Source: Micavibrio sp. UBA6212
Lineage (GTDB): Bacteria > Pseudomonadota > Alphaproteobacteria > Micavibrionales > Micavibrionaceae
Assembly (NCBI GenBank): GCA_002421905.1
Contig: DISK01000009.1
Coordinates: 1-64,000 of the forward strand
DNA length: 64,000 nucleotides
Direction of reading: 5' to 3'
Below, one piece after another: positions 54,943 through 63,770 of the stretch; positions within the stretch are counted from its first letter, which is position 1, and the number at the start of each line of letters is the position of its first letter. A program made the translations under genes and the position numbers. The notes under the pieces are model-generated. The model made no database searches and was not told the DNA's origin. It saw only the letters and a program-made list of their open reading frames with translations.

Positions 54943-55491
54943 TTACATTGCTCTGGGATTTTCAAACAATCCAACGCGCAAATCCTTGGCTTCATAGATT
55001 ACCTTGCCATCGGCCAGAACTTGCCCATCGGCAATCCCCAGAACCAATGAACGGTTAATCACACGCTTGATATCCAAACGATATGTGACCAATTTGGTTT
55101 CCGGCAAAATCTGTCCGGTGAATTTAAGTTCACCAAGCCCCAGCGCACGGCCAGAACCCGCTGCGCCAGTCCAACCAAGATAGAAACCCAGCAATTGCCA
55201 CAATGCATCCAACCCGAGGCAGCCCGGCATAACAGGATCACCTTTGAAATGGCATTCAAAAAACCACAAATCGGGCTTGATATCGAATTCGGAAACCAGT
55301 TCACCCTTACCATAGGCTCCGCCTTCGGTCGTGATTTTGGTGATCCGATCAAACATCAACATCGGCGGCGCAGGCAGCTTCGCATTGCCTGGGCCGAATA
55401 ATTCTCCGTCACCACACGCGATCAAATCTTCGCGCGAGTACGCACCCTTGGGGGAAAAGTCCCACCCTGCTTTTTCTTTTGTCACAGTCAT
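54943..55491 (-). CDS. fabA: 3-hydroxydecanoyl-ACP dehydratase/isomerase
   Basis: Introduces the cis double bond in anaerobic-type unsaturated fatty acid synthesis. The 182-residue hotdog-fold protein has the active-site His in [29 protein letters not shown], with Asp in the same long helix. It heads the fabA-fabB-fabI run. A 148-base spacer upstream separates it from a divergent AT-rich gene and shows no further gene. Confidence 0.96.
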   Translation of the reverse strand: MTVTKEKAGWDFSPKGAYSREDLIACGDGELFGPGNAKLPAPPMLMFDRITKITTEGGAYGKGELVSEFDIKPDLWFFECHFKGDPVMPGCLGLDALWQLLGFYLGWTGAAGSGRALGLGELKFTGQILPETKLVTYRLDIKRVINRSLVLGIADGQVLADGKVIYEAKDLRVGLFENPRAM

Positions 55492-55639
55492 GGCCCCTTT
55501 ATAAGGCTTTTGGGTTTTTGTTACAAATGGAAATATTTCGTTATTTTAGTGAATCAACAATATTCCACAGACAATGCATTAAGATTTATGTTAAAAATGT
55601 TGTGATAGTGTAGATACAGACTTGATCTAAAGGTACAAT

Positions 55640-55954
55640 GTGGAACCATCTGAAAAAATCACTGTAGATCGTAATTATAACGACATACTTTTTACCCCTC
55701 CTGGGAGCATCTCTTCATATCCTGGATTTTTAGGCACAATAGATTACATCGCAATATTGGTGATAATTGTCCTATTGATAAAGGATTATATTAGGAGAAC
55801 AAAAAAGCAGCCGTCTTACCGGACAAAAACTAGGTATATACTTTTCGCATCTCTGATATTTTGTTTAGCGCTACCCTATCTAGCGAAAAGACTTTCCCCA
55901 ATCATTTTCCCTCCACCAGTTATAAAGCCAATAATAAGTCCTACAAATTTCTAA
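55640..55954 (+). CDS. Small AT-rich membrane protein of unknown function
   Basis: 104 residues, GTG start with AAAGG about 8 bases before. Two membrane helices (DYIAILVIIVLLIKDYI and ILFASLIFCLALPYL) flank a basic loop (RRTKKQPSYRTKTR); the tail is Pro/Ile-rich. By eye the base composition is clearly more AT-rich than the fab genes and the 56046 gene, and codons such as ATA and TTA are frequent. No recognisable family. It may be recently acquired. Confidence 0.5.
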   Translation: MEPSEKITVDRNYNDILFTPPGSISSYPGFLGTIDYIAILVIIVLLIKDYIRRTKKQPSYRTKTRYILFASLIFCLALPYLAKRLSPIIFPPPVIKPIISPTNF

Positions 55955-56045
55955 TCAAGTTGCTTCAAATATTGGCAAGCTGGACATGACTGTCCTTTGA
56001 ATATAATCCAGAGCCAAGACGCCCTTAAATGTAGGACAAAAATAA

Positions 56046-57008
56046 TCAATACCCCAACCAAAATGCATGATAAGTTTCCGTAATTGCCATCATTGCGAGG
56101 GGTTTGGCGATAACGTCAGCAATTTCCGGCTCATCGCCTGTGGCGACGACGGCGAGCATTCTTCCTGCGGCCTTGGCGCACGCAACCGCTTGATCGCGGA
56201 CATCCGACATCGGAACCGCAGAGAAGAAAAGTTGCGCGTATGGCTCAACCCCTTCCAAAAGCTCAATCGGAGGATTAACGGGGGCATCGTTGGCAGCAAG
56301 GCCGAATTTCCAGTCGCTGCCTGCTGGCACACCCATACGAGTTGCCTCGGCGGTCATCACTGTAACCAAATGATCGAGGTCAGCCATATCAGGGTGTGGA
56401 ACAGAATCTTTGGGGAGTTTTTTCTTGAGGAGGTTGAGTTTGGCCAAACGCCATCCTGCGGCACCGGATAATCCACCCAAACAATCTCCCAATGTCCAGC
56501 CATCGCGGCCCATTTTCTTTTCAATCAGGACGTCACACAGCTCTTGGGCTGCGACTTCGAAACACATACAACGTGTTGCATACTCAATTAACAGGCGGAA
56601 GGTTTCGGAACGGGGAATTCCCTCTTCTTCCCATGAAGAAATAACGTGATGGCAAACCATCACCAACATATCAACGAAACCGAATTCACAATCAGCCCAA
56701 TCATGAATTGCCATACGAGCCAGTTCGCGGCCACGCTCGGTATAGGTATCAATCTGTACCGGATCAAGATCGAGCCAAACGGGTAGCTCCCCTTCGTAAG
56801 CATCGCATCCCAGTACAGCAGAGATTTTGGTAAAAATGGCAGCCAGCGTTTCATCCGGCTCTTCAAAGAAGAATGCGGTCTCTGTCAACACGCCTCCCAT
56901 GACCTGCAACATCAGACGGATATCCGTCCCACGTTCGGCGTCAAAGGCCATTTTGGACAGACTCATCTGCAAGAGGTGGGCAACCTCGGCTTTTTCTACA
57001 CTCAACAT
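56046..57008 (-). CDS. Soluble protein of unknown function
   Basis: 320 residues, mainly helical, no signal peptide or membrane helix. Several Cys occur in helical contexts (VMVCHHVISSWEE, RCMCFEVAAQELCDVL, TLGDCLGG). The start MLSVEKAEVAHLLQMSLSKMAFDAERGTDIR follows a spacer with two DnaA-box-like 9-mers. No known domain is visible. Codon use is like the neighbouring core genes, so it is probably a resident, conserved gene of the lineage. Confidence 0.78.
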   Translation of the reverse strand: MLSVEKAEVAHLLQMSLSKMAFDAERGTDIRLMLQVMGGVLTETAFFFEEPDETLAAIFTKISAVLGCDAYEGELPVWLDLDPVQIDTYTERGRELARMAIHDWADCEFGFVDMLVMVCHHVISSWEEEGIPRSETFRLLIEYATRCMCFEVAAQELCDVLIEKKMGRDGWTLGDCLGGLSGAAGWRLAKLNLLKKKLPKDSVPHPDMADLDHLVTVMTAEATRMGVPAGSDWKFGLAANDAPVNPPIELLEGVEPYAQLFFSAVPMSDVRDQAVACAKAAGRMLAVVATGDEPEIADVIAKPLAMMAITETYHAFWLGY

Positions 57009-57046
57009 TTTGACTAGGGTTCCAGAACGGAAAAGATGGGTGAAAC

Positions 57047-57067
57047 TGTGGATAAGTATGTGGATAT
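57047..57067 (-). promoter_or_regulatory. Pair of DnaA-box-like sites
   Basis: On the minus strand TTATCCACA (perfect consensus, 57055-57047) and ATATCCACA (one mismatch, 57067-57059) lie 12 bases apart in the spacer upstream of the 56046 gene. They may bind DnaA for control or titration. Chance cannot be excluded. Confidence 0.4.
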
Positions 57068-57115
57068 TTATAAAAAGTCAGGAGGACGTGAAGAACAACC
57101 CCCTGATTCGTAATG

Positions 57116-57634
57116 TTAATTAAAAACTTCGGAGCCGTAAACTCCCCAAAGGTGTTTTTTCTCGATCCATCCCTCATAAGGTGGGAATGTTGCAAAACAG
57201 GCACGCTTATCGCATTTTTCGATATTTACCAGAAAGGCGGGGTCAAGCTTGGCAATCGGACGAAGCAGTTCGTCGCTAGCGTAAGCCAGAACACGCTCTT
57301 TGGCCTTAACCGTTGAGGTTCTGCGTCCGGACAACAGGATTTTATGAACCCAACCTGTTTCCCCCTCAGGGTCTTTAATGCGCCGCCATGCGTCGAATTC
57401 CTGAATAATTTCAACAGGCAAGCCTTCCTGTTTGTATATCCAGCGGATCGGATAATCCATGGATGGACCGGTTCGCATATAGACATTACCGGATTTCAGC
57501 GACGCAAAACGCGGCAACGGCAAACCGGATACAGAATTCGTTGTATTTTCAGTGTCTTCAGCAATGGCCCCACCGAAAGGCAAGGCCAGAAAAATCAGAA
57601 AAAGAAAGCTTAATATGGTGAGATTACGTGTCAT
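57116..57634 (-). CDS. Secreted SH3-domain protein
   Basis: 172 residues with a signal peptide (MTRNLTILSFLFLIFLALPFGGAIA). Residues ~45-105 are a bacterial SH3-like domain (GNVYMRTGPSMDYPIRWIYKQEGLPVEIIQEFDAWRRIKDPEGETGWVHKILLSG). A second, similar C-terminal half (VLAYASDELLRPIAKLDPAFLVNIEKCDKRACFATFPPYEGWIEKKHLWG) reads as another SH3 unit with two Cys. Likely binds peptidoglycan or an envelope partner. It is divergent from dusA. Confidence 0.88.
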   Translation of the reverse strand: MTRNLTILSFLFLIFLALPFGGAIAEDTENTTNSVSGLPLPRFASLKSGNVYMRTGPSMDYPIRWIYKQEGLPVEIIQEFDAWRRIKDPEGETGWVHKILLSGRRTSTVKAKERVLAYASDELLRPIAKLDPAFLVNIEKCDKRACFATFPPYEGWIEKKHLWGVYGSEVFN

Positions 57635-57699
57635 ATCCGTACGGTGCTGTTATATAAATCTGGAGCTTTTACAAGTTTTCGCGTAAAAGACGTGCCATT

Positions 57700-58704
57700 A
57701 TGAGAAAAGCCATTCAAAATTCAAGCCTTATCTCGCCTCTTCTGTCCGTCGCGCCCATGATTGACTGGACGGATCGCCATTGCCGCTATTTTCATCGCCA
57801 ACTCAGCCCGAATGCACTTGTATATACTGAGATGATTACAACGGGAGCTATACTCCATGGTGATTTGGACAAGCTACTGGGTTTTTCCGAATGTGAACAC
57901 CCGATTGCCTTGCAATTGGGTGGTTCCGAACCAGCCGATCTCGCCAAATCCGCAAAAATCGGTGAAGATTGGGGTTATAACGAGATTAACCTCAACTGTG
58001 GCTGCCCAAGCGAGCGCGTTCAAAAAGGGAGCTTTGGTGCTTGCCTGATGCGTGAACCGGATTTGGTTGCGGATTGCATTAAGGCTATGCAGGATGCCAT
58101 ATCTATTCCCGTCACCGTCAAATGCCGGATCGGAATTGACGACTCGGAAGACTATCCTTTTCTTGAGACTTTTGTTGAAAAAATCTCTGCAACTAATTGT
58201 AATAAATTTATAATTCATGCTCGCAAGGCATGGCTCAAAGGCCTTTCTCCGAAAGAGAATCGGGAGATTCCACCGCTGCGCTATGATATAGCCGCCCAAA
58301 TCAAAAAGACCCATCCTAATCTCACCATTATCCTCAATGGCGGAATCAACAGTCTCGACCAGATTGATACCATATTGAACGAGTTCGATGGCATCATGAT
58401 TGGTCGTGAAGCTTATCAAAATCCGTGGTTTCTAGCGCAGATGGATCATAAACTTTTTGGCACGCCACTCCCCGACCCGTTTGAAATTGTTGCAAAAATG
58501 GGGGGCTATATCTCCGAGCGGCAAAAAAATGCCGCCATGCCAATCCACTCAACCACACGTCATATGCTGGGATTGTTCAGCGGATTACGCGGGGCAAAAA
58601 AATGGCGCCAGACTTTGGGCGGGGAAGCTCACGCCGCCACCTCGGCACAGAGTCTGTTTGATACAGCTCTCCAACAACTTCAAATGCATTATCATAATAC
58701 CTAA
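57700..58704 (+). CDS. dusA: tRNA-dihydrouridine(20/20a) synthase DusA
   Basis: FMN enzyme reducing U20/U20a in the tRNA D-loop. The 334-residue protein has LLSVAPMIDWTDRHCRYFHR, the catalytic Cys in INLNCGCPSERVQKGSFGACLM, VKCRIGIDD, and the DusA-type FIIHARKAWLKGLSPKENREIPPLRY. The C-terminal helical domain with HMLGLFSGLRGAKKWRQ follows. The 64-base divergent spacer to the SH3 gene presumably holds both promoters. Confidence 0.95.
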   Translation: MRKAIQNSSLISPLLSVAPMIDWTDRHCRYFHRQLSPNALVYTEMITTGAILHGDLDKLLGFSECEHPIALQLGGSEPADLAKSAKIGEDWGYNEINLNCGCPSERVQKGSFGACLMREPDLVADCIKAMQDAISIPVTVKCRIGIDDSEDYPFLETFVEKISATNCNKFIIHARKAWLKGLSPKENREIPPLRYDIAAQIKKTHPNLTIILNGGINSLDQIDTILNEFDGIMIGREAYQNPWFLAQMDHKLFGTPLPDPFEIVAKMGGYISERQKNAAMPIHSTTRHMLGLFSGLRGAKKWRQTLGGEAHAATSAQSLFDTALQQLQMHYHNT

Positions 58705-58832
58705 ACAGGCTATTAAGGCAATAACAAGGCCAATGATGCAGCATGTGATGTGGCAAATTCAAAGGCAACTATACTGATTCATATACTTAAATTTTCAGTT
58801 TTCCTTTTTCCAAACCTGTTATACTGTTCGTC

Positions 58833-59417
58833 ATGATTTGGCATCGACTCGACCGCGATAAAACTGTTTCTATGATCAACCGTGTAAAATCGGTTGGAGA
58901 TTTCGTTCTTTTCTCACCGCAGACCAGTGAGGCAAAGGCGCTAAAGCTGCCTTTTTACGAGTCCTTTTTGCTGTATCGCCTGACCAATTTTTCGTCCCTG
59001 CCTACTTTTTCCATGGATTTTTTGAGCGATGGTGAGTCCTATTTCTATATGGATGGCTCTGACGGCCCTATCATCCAGATTAACCAGAAGGCTGGACTAA
59101 ATCTGAACGCCAAGACTGTTATTCCGTATCTTAACTTCTATTATTGCTTTGTACGCCTGCCGGAAGGAGAGATTATTCTCCTTAAAAGTCCAGAGGAAGC
59201 CAGCATCATTGATTTATACGATGATGAGCGTCGAGAGGACTTTGATGCCGTACCAACACCCTTGTCTGTGGAAGACGTTGACGGGGAAGCTCTTTTTAAG
59301 GTTACCGCACCGGTTTTATATGATGGAAGCCCCATGGAAGCTTTGATTACAGTTACAAAAGATGGAAAAGTGACGACCCAGCCCAAGCGGATGCTCACTA
59401 TGGGTCGCACCCAATAA
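58833..59417 (+). CDS. Protein of unknown function
   Basis: 194 residues, no signal peptide. The N-terminal part (MIWHRLDRDKTVSMINRVKSVGDF) is followed by alternating strands (SYFYMDGSDGPIIQINQKAGL, YYCFVRLPEGEIILL) and an acidic middle. I do not recognise the fold. It starts 128 bases after dusA and is followed by two further small genes up to a terminator at 60155, suggesting one operon. Confidence 0.72.
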   Translation: MIWHRLDRDKTVSMINRVKSVGDFVLFSPQTSEAKALKLPFYESFLLYRLTNFSSLPTFSMDFLSDGESYFYMDGSDGPIIQINQKAGLNLNAKTVIPYLNFYYCFVRLPEGEIILLKSPEEASIIDLYDDERREDFDAVPTPLSVEDVDGEALFKVTAPVLYDGSPMEALITVTKDGKVTTQPKRMLTMGRTQ

Positions 59418-59450
59418 AGCCAATAAATAATAACCGAGGGTATTTTAGGT

Positions 59451-60017
59451 ATGAATGACATGTTGAAAGAATTCGGGGATATGGGGGCTCAAATGGCCGG
59501 AGGCCCCACCTCCTACAGCCATCCACAAGCTGATATTATTCTCGAAGAATGCGAATCATTGCTGTCAAGGATTCCCGAGGGGCAGCGCCTGCTAGCCTTA
59601 GCCAAAGAAAAAGGCTTCAAAACTCATGTTATTGCCGGAAAACTTCCGGATTTTAATGTCGTGGGAGACGATTCTCTCCTCTTGCTATGCCCCTTGAATA
59701 CCAAGGCGGTTGACCTTGACGAGATGGCTTGCAATCTCGGAATGGGCATCAGGAACCTCGAACAGCCCTATATTGGCATCCCTAAACCATTGATGCAAAA
59801 CACCCCTGAACAAGCCCACGCTTTGCGCAGGCATTTTCTTGACATAACTGTGGAAATGTGTAGAATAGTCAGTGAGATTTACGATCTTAACAACAAGACG
59901 AAAATTGTTGACTTGGTTGAAAAGTTAGGGCATCGTGAGTTATATGAGGCATATAGGTCAGGAAAATCCGATAAAGAGATGGCTGACATATACTTCAAGA
60001 GTGTGAACGCGGTATAG
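59451..60017 (+). CDS. Protein of unknown function
   Basis: 188 residues, no signal or membrane helix. [54 protein letters not shown] start, then VIAGKLPDFNVVGDDSLLLLCPLNTKAVDLDEMA and a helical C-terminus with HALRRHFLDITVEMCRIVSEIYDL. The middle looks like one half of a metallopeptidase-type domain, but no HExxH is present. It is 33 bases after the previous gene and 15 bases before a micro-gene with a strong ribosome-binding site. Confidence 0.72.
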   Translation: MNDMLKEFGDMGAQMAGGPTSYSHPQADIILEECESLLSRIPEGQRLLALAKEKGFKTHVIAGKLPDFNVVGDDSLLLLCPLNTKAVDLDEMACNLGMGIRNLEQPYIGIPKPLMQNTPEQAHALRRHFLDITVEMCRIVSEIYDLNNKTKIVDLVEKLGHRELYEAYRSGKSDKEMADIYFKSVNAV

Positions 60018-60032
60018 TAAGGAGAAGAAATT

Positions 60033-60125
60033 ATGAGAAACAATAGCATAAAAAAAGCAGCTCGTGCAATCAGCTCATTCACAGGCCTCACAAGCGACCA
60101 TACATTTGGTATGAGCCACAAGTAG
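60033..60125 (+). CDS. Candidate 30-residue micropeptide gene
   Basis: A 30-codon frame (basic N-terminal half MRNNSIKKAARAISSFTGL) directly follows the 59451 gene. AGGAG lies 6-7 bases before the ATG, better than most genes here, and a strong terminator begins 30 bases after its stop. The N-terminal half can form a positively charged amphipathic helix. Too short for the usual gene calls; could be a regulator, a toxin-like peptide or a structural subunit. Function unknown. Confidence 0.5.
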   Translation: MRNNSIKKAARAISSFTGLTSDHTFGMSHK

Positions 60126-60154
60126 TCTTACTCTGTTATCTAGGTTCTTTACTG

Positions 60155-60185
60155 AAGGCCGCGACTGCGGCCTTTTGCTTTTTTA
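60155..60185 (+). terminator. Rho-independent terminator
   Basis: AAGGCCGC-gact-GCGGCCTT is a perfect 8-bp stem followed by TTGCTTTTTT. It ends the transcript of the 58833-60125 genes. Confidence 0.9.
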
Positions 60186-60196
60186 CGCTCCAAAAG

Positions 60197-60211
60197 TTAA
60201 TAAATGGTTAA
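60197..60211. promoter_or_regulatory. CtrA-type site TTAA-N7-TTAA
   Basis: TTAA-taaatgg-TTAA is a perfect match to the CtrA consensus; the opposite strand contains the TTAACCAT form preferred in Caulobacter. It lies after the terminator and 83 bases before the 3' end of the chemoreceptor gene, where no gene start needs a promoter. Confidence 0.5.
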
Positions 60212-60222
60212 TATCAACATTA

Positions 60223-60254
60223 TTATCCACAAAGCTATAAACAGGATATCCACA
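60223..60254 (+). promoter_or_regulatory. Two DnaA-box-like sites
   Basis: TTATCCACA (perfect, 60223-60231) and ATATCCACA (one mismatch, 60246-60254) on the same strand, 12 bases after the CtrA-type site. The same pair of 9-mers occurs at 57047-57067. Confidence 0.45.
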
Positions 60255-60293
60255 AAAGAAATGGGCCATGCCCTACAGGCTTTCCCTATAAAA

Positions 60294-62093
60294 TTAGATG
60301 GAGCTTAGTCTGGCGCGGAACTCATCTGCGGCGTCACTCAATTTTGTGACATCACTGCTGACTGTCTGGGTTTGCCCCACGACATTCGTGCTGATCTCAC
60401 GTACAGATTCCATTTCGCCCCCAATTTCCTGAATAGTGCGGGAAACAGAAATCGAAAAACTGGCAACATCGGAAATTGCCTGCCCAATCGAAGCCGTGCC
60501 AGCTTGTTGTTCATTCACCGCATCATTAATATTGCGGGAGTTTGTTTCGATTTCACGAACACAATCAGCAAGCTCGTTCATATAGGTCAAAGCGTGTGAG
60601 GAAATATCCGAAATTTTTGAAACCTGCTCCCGGATGCTCTCGGTTGATTGGGTGGTCTCAATAGCAAGCTTTTTCACTTCGTCCGCCACGACAGAGAATC
60701 CTTTACCAGCCTCCCCTGCTCTGGCGGCCTCGATTGTCGCGTTTAACGCCAATAAGTTTGTTTGCTCTGCCAGAGTGTTAATCAAGGCAACAACCTGCTC
60801 AATCTGCTCCGATGCTGCGGACAACTCATAAATGACTTGTTCCATTTTTCCGGTACGATCAACCGCGGCTCCGCTACGATCCAGAGACTGCGCTGAGATT
60901 CCTTGAATTTGCTGGATTGAAAGCTCCAACTGTTCTACGGCAGAAGAAACAGTCGTGATATTACTGCTCATGGTGGCCACTTGCTTTTCGATGCTTTGCC
61001 CCCGCTCATTTACATCTACCACAGAACGCGACATACGGCCTACGTTTGAATTCATCTCCTGACTCGTCCCGACGACATGGCTGACCGAGTTTTTAATATC
61101 TTCAAATCCGCTAAGAAGAACCCTTACCGTCACGGACAAGGTTCGCATTAAATACGTCACCAAAATCACGACGGCGAATCCCCCCAGTATTAAAACCAGA
61201 CTTGAGGCCCATTTGAAAAAACTGACCGTTGCATTGCTGCTTTCAAGTTGCTGGTTTTGCATTTTTCTGGAATTTTGAAGCAGGTTATCAATCAAACCGG
61301 AAACTTCAGACATAATTTCCTTGGTTTCATCAAGATTTCTTCCAATCCTTATAATTGCATCAGAAACCTTTGAAACATCGGCCTCATATGACTTATCATT
61401 AATCAAGTCCTCAATGAGTTTAATGGTTTCTTTGTCATTAATGTACACCTTCAACATCTCTCCGGATTCACGGAAAGAGGCCATCGCACGAAAAAAGTTC
61501 CGCACTTTGGTGTTTGGGTCACTCGTACTGTTTGTCACTTCCATTGAAGCCATGGCTGCTGTCAGAAAATTGGCCTTCATCTGGGCCGCGGTTACAGCCG
61601 CATCAGCATTACCGGAATAGAATGCTGCATCACTCAGCTTTGATACTTTTGAAGAAATCTGATCTCTCTTCTCTTTCAGTTTTTTTGAAGATAAATCCTG
61701 CTTATATTCAATCAAATCGTGAACTTCTTCAATTTTATCCAGAAATTCGCTATTCTTGTTAAGAAGGCTGGTAAATGCCTCTTTGCTGTCTGTGTGTTTT
61801 TCTTCTTGTGCGAGGACTATGATCCTTTCAGAAATCGCAGCCCCTCCTGCAATGGCCGATTGATATTTTTCACCATCTACAGTCAGGGAATAGACCTGCA
61901 GATCAGCTTCTAAATTTAGAAATTCCGAGTGAATATCCTGAAGTTCGGTGGTCTCTTTCGAAATCGCAGATATGTCAAGAATATAGGACTGCATTTTATT
62001 CAGAGAGAAAAACGCACCCGATGCGAGTGAAATGACAACAAGTGCCAAAAATACAAATCCGAACAGCAGCTTTTCTCTAAGACGAATATTCAT
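60294..62093 (-). CDS. Methyl-accepting chemotaxis protein
   Basis: Chemoreceptor of 599 residues. Membrane helix 1 at about residues 9-30, then a ~270-residue helical periplasmic sensor of the four-helix type, and membrane helix 2 at about 295-315 ([22 protein letters not shown]). A canonical HAMP Pro is not evident after it. The signalling hairpin tip is intact ([50 protein letters not shown]) with flanking methylation-helix repeats. No C-terminal CheR-binding pentapeptide is visible. The ligand is unknown. Confidence 0.94.
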   Translation of the reverse strand: MNIRLREKLLFGFVFLALVVISLASGAFFSLNKMQSYILDISAISKETTELQDIHSEFLNLEADLQVYSLTVDGEKYQSAIAGGAAISERIIVLAQEEKHTDSKEAFTSLLNKNSEFLDKIEEVHDLIEYKQDLSSKKLKEKRDQISSKVSKLSDAAFYSGNADAAVTAAQMKANFLTAAMASMEVTNSTSDPNTKVRNFFRAMASFRESGEMLKVYINDKETIKLIEDLINDKSYEADVSKVSDAIIRIGRNLDETKEIMSEVSGLIDNLLQNSRKMQNQQLESSNATVSFFKWASSLVLILGGFAVVILVTYLMRTLSVTVRVLLSGFEDIKNSVSHVVGTSQEMNSNVGRMSRSVVDVNERGQSIEKQVATMSSNITTVSSAVEQLELSIQQIQGISAQSLDRSGAAVDRTGKMEQVIYELSAASEQIEQVVALINTLAEQTNLLALNATIEAARAGEAGKGFSVVADEVKKLAIETTQSTESIREQVSKISDISSHALTYMNELADCVREIETNSRNINDAVNEQQAGTASIGQAISDVASFSISVSRTIQEIGGEMESVREISTNVVGQTQTVSSDVTKLSDAADEFRARLSSI

Positions 62094-62196
62094 AAGTATC
62101 CCCGAGGGTCATTAATTGTAGAAACTGGTTTTGAAAGTTGTATCATTATGCGATCATGCCGAACCAAAAACAATATAAAACCTTATGAGGCCAGAT

Positions 62197-63360
62197 ATGA
62201 AAAATTATTTCAGATCACTGAGTTACGCCATTTTACTTATGTTCTCTTTATCAGCAATTCTTCCAATAGCTGCGCGTGCAGAATCCGGAATTACCGATAG
62301 TGAAATTCTACTTGGCGTTTCGAACGCCCAGTCTGGCCCTGCAGAAGCTCTGGGCAAAGGTGTGAGTACGGGGCTATCCGTTTACTTTGACAAGATCAAT
62401 AAAGCCGGTGGTGTTCATGGGCGTACGGTTAAATTGATTACGACCGATGATAAATATGAACCATCAGCCGCTATTAAAAATACCGAGCAGTTATTGAATG
62501 AGGATAAAGTCTTTGCATTAATCGGTTACGTTGGAACCCCGACAGCAAAAGCAGTAACTCCTCTTATTTCCCGTGAGAAAGCACCTTTTATCGCTCCATT
62601 TACAGGAGCCGAATTTCTTCGTTCTCCCGTTCTCCCAACCGTCTTTAACTTGAGATCAAGCTATAATGACGAAATGGAAGCTATTGTTGCCCAACTTGTT
62701 GATCAAAAGCACCTCAAGCATATTGCCCTGTTCATGCAAAATGACAGTTATGGCCAAGCGGGAGAATCAGGATTGAACGCCGCTCTGGAGAAGCGGGATA
62801 TGTCCATTTCCACAGTGGGGACTTATGAACGCAACACAACAGATGTTACGGACGCTTTAACCATACTCAGAAGTGCAAACCCTGATGCTATTGTGATGGT
62901 CGGCACCTATAAGGCCTGCGCAGAACTCATGAAGCAGGCCAAAGAATCCGGGATGAACCCGATCTTCGTTAATATTTCTTTTGTTGGAACATCTGCCCTG
63001 ATCAAAGCATCCGGCGAATTCGGTGAGGGCAGTTACGTCTCACAAGTTTTGCCAAGTCCATATAGTTCAGACCTTCAGATTGTCAAAGAGTATCGCGATG
63101 ATATGACCGCCGCTGGAAAGGCGGACTTAATCGACTACACTTCACTGGAAGGATATGTTCAGGCCGCTATGTTTACCAAAGCTATGGATGCTGCCGGTGA
63201 TGATATAACCCGCACCGGACTGATTAAATCCTTGAACTCTCTGGATGTTGATCTGGGTGGTTTAACCTTGAAATTTACACCAGACGACCATCAGGCTTTG
63301 GATAAAGTCTATCTGACCAAGTTGGTTGGCGGTAAACCGGAAACAGTTGAAGGATTCTAG
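62197..63360 (+). CDS. ABC transporter substrate-binding protein, LivJ/type I periplasmic family
   Basis: 387 residues with a signal peptide (MKNYFRSLSYAILLMFSLSAILPIAARA, cleavage near AESG). The mature protein is a Peripla_BP_6 fold: ITDSEILLGVSNAQSGPAEALGKGVSTGLSVYFDKINKAGGVHGRTVKLITTDDKYEP, FALIGYVGTPTAKAVTPLI, VALFMQNDSYGQAG-like (IALFMQNDSYGQAGESG). Such proteins bind branched-chain amino acids, amides or aromatics. No permease or ATPase genes are adjacent. The ATG at 62197 has GAGG at good spacing; an ATG at 62185 is less likely. Confidence 0.92.
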   Translation: MKNYFRSLSYAILLMFSLSAILPIAARAESGITDSEILLGVSNAQSGPAEALGKGVSTGLSVYFDKINKAGGVHGRTVKLITTDDKYEPSAAIKNTEQLLNEDKVFALIGYVGTPTAKAVTPLISREKAPFIAPFTGAEFLRSPVLPTVFNLRSSYNDEMEAIVAQLVDQKHLKHIALFMQNDSYGQAGESGLNAALEKRDMSISTVGTYERNTTDVTDALTILRSANPDAIVMVGTYKACAELMKQAKESGMNPIFVNISFVGTSALIKASGEFGEGSYVSQVLPSPYSSDLQIVKEYRDDMTAAGKADLIDYTSLEGYVQAAMFTKAMDAAGDDITRTGLIKSLNSLDVDLGGLTLKFTPDDHQALDKVYLTKLVGGKPETVEGF

Positions 63361-63383
63361 AATCCATCCGCATCATGAACATG

Positions 63384-63409
63384 AAGAAGCCCCCGATCGG
63401 GGACTTCTT
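63384..63409. terminator. Bidirectional terminator
   Basis: AAGAAG-(C)CCCC-gatc-GGGG-(A)CTTCTT forms a strong hairpin between the convergent binding-protein and HesB genes, with T/A-rich flanks on both sides. It should end both transcripts. Confidence 0.75.
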
Positions 63410-63414
63410 AAAAT

Positions 63415-63756
63415 CTAGAATGTCACAGATTTCCCGCAACCGCATTGCCCCAATTCATTGGGATTTGTCAGCTCAAGGCGCGTATTTCCTACTTTATCTT
63501 TGATCAAATCTATATTTGTTCCAAATAATTTTATACTGTCTGTGGGATCAACAAACATCCGGACACCATTTCCCAAATCAATATAGTCATCCCCGGTTCT
63601 GACTTGGTCTGCTGCGACCAACGCAAAATCATATTCCGAACCTCCGCAGCCTTTACCACCGAGAATAGACAGTCGAACACCGGCATATCCTTGGGCTTGC
63701 TTTTGGAAATGTTCTTTTGCTGCCTCGGTCAAAATAATATCACCTTTTAATTCCAT
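63415..63756 (-). CDS. HesB/IscA-family iron-sulfur cluster assembly protein
   Basis: A-type Fe-S carrier of 113 residues. The three conserved Cys are in GKGCGGSEYDF and near the C-terminus in GQCGCGKSVTF. The start at 63756 (MELKGDIILTEAAKEHF) has AGGAGG a few bases upstream. It overlaps no other gene; the SufT-like gene upstream ends 15 bases before. SufA, IscA and ErpA cannot be separated by sequence alone; the SUF-type neighbour suggests SufA. Confidence 0.92.
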   Translation of the reverse strand: MELKGDIILTEAAKEHFQKQAQGYAGVRLSILGGKGCGGSEYDFALVAADQVRTGDDYIDLGNGVRMFVDPTDSIKLFGTNIDLIKDKVGNTRLELTNPNELGQCGCGKSVTF

Positions 63757-63770
63757 TTTATTTCCTCCTG

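Noticed and set aside
57874..58419. 181-codon minus-strand frame
   Set aside because: Antisense to dusA, no start signals.
60126..60293. Chromosomal replication origin
   Set aside because: Too few DnaA boxes and no origin-associated genes nearby; kept only as a candidate DnaA/CtrA site.
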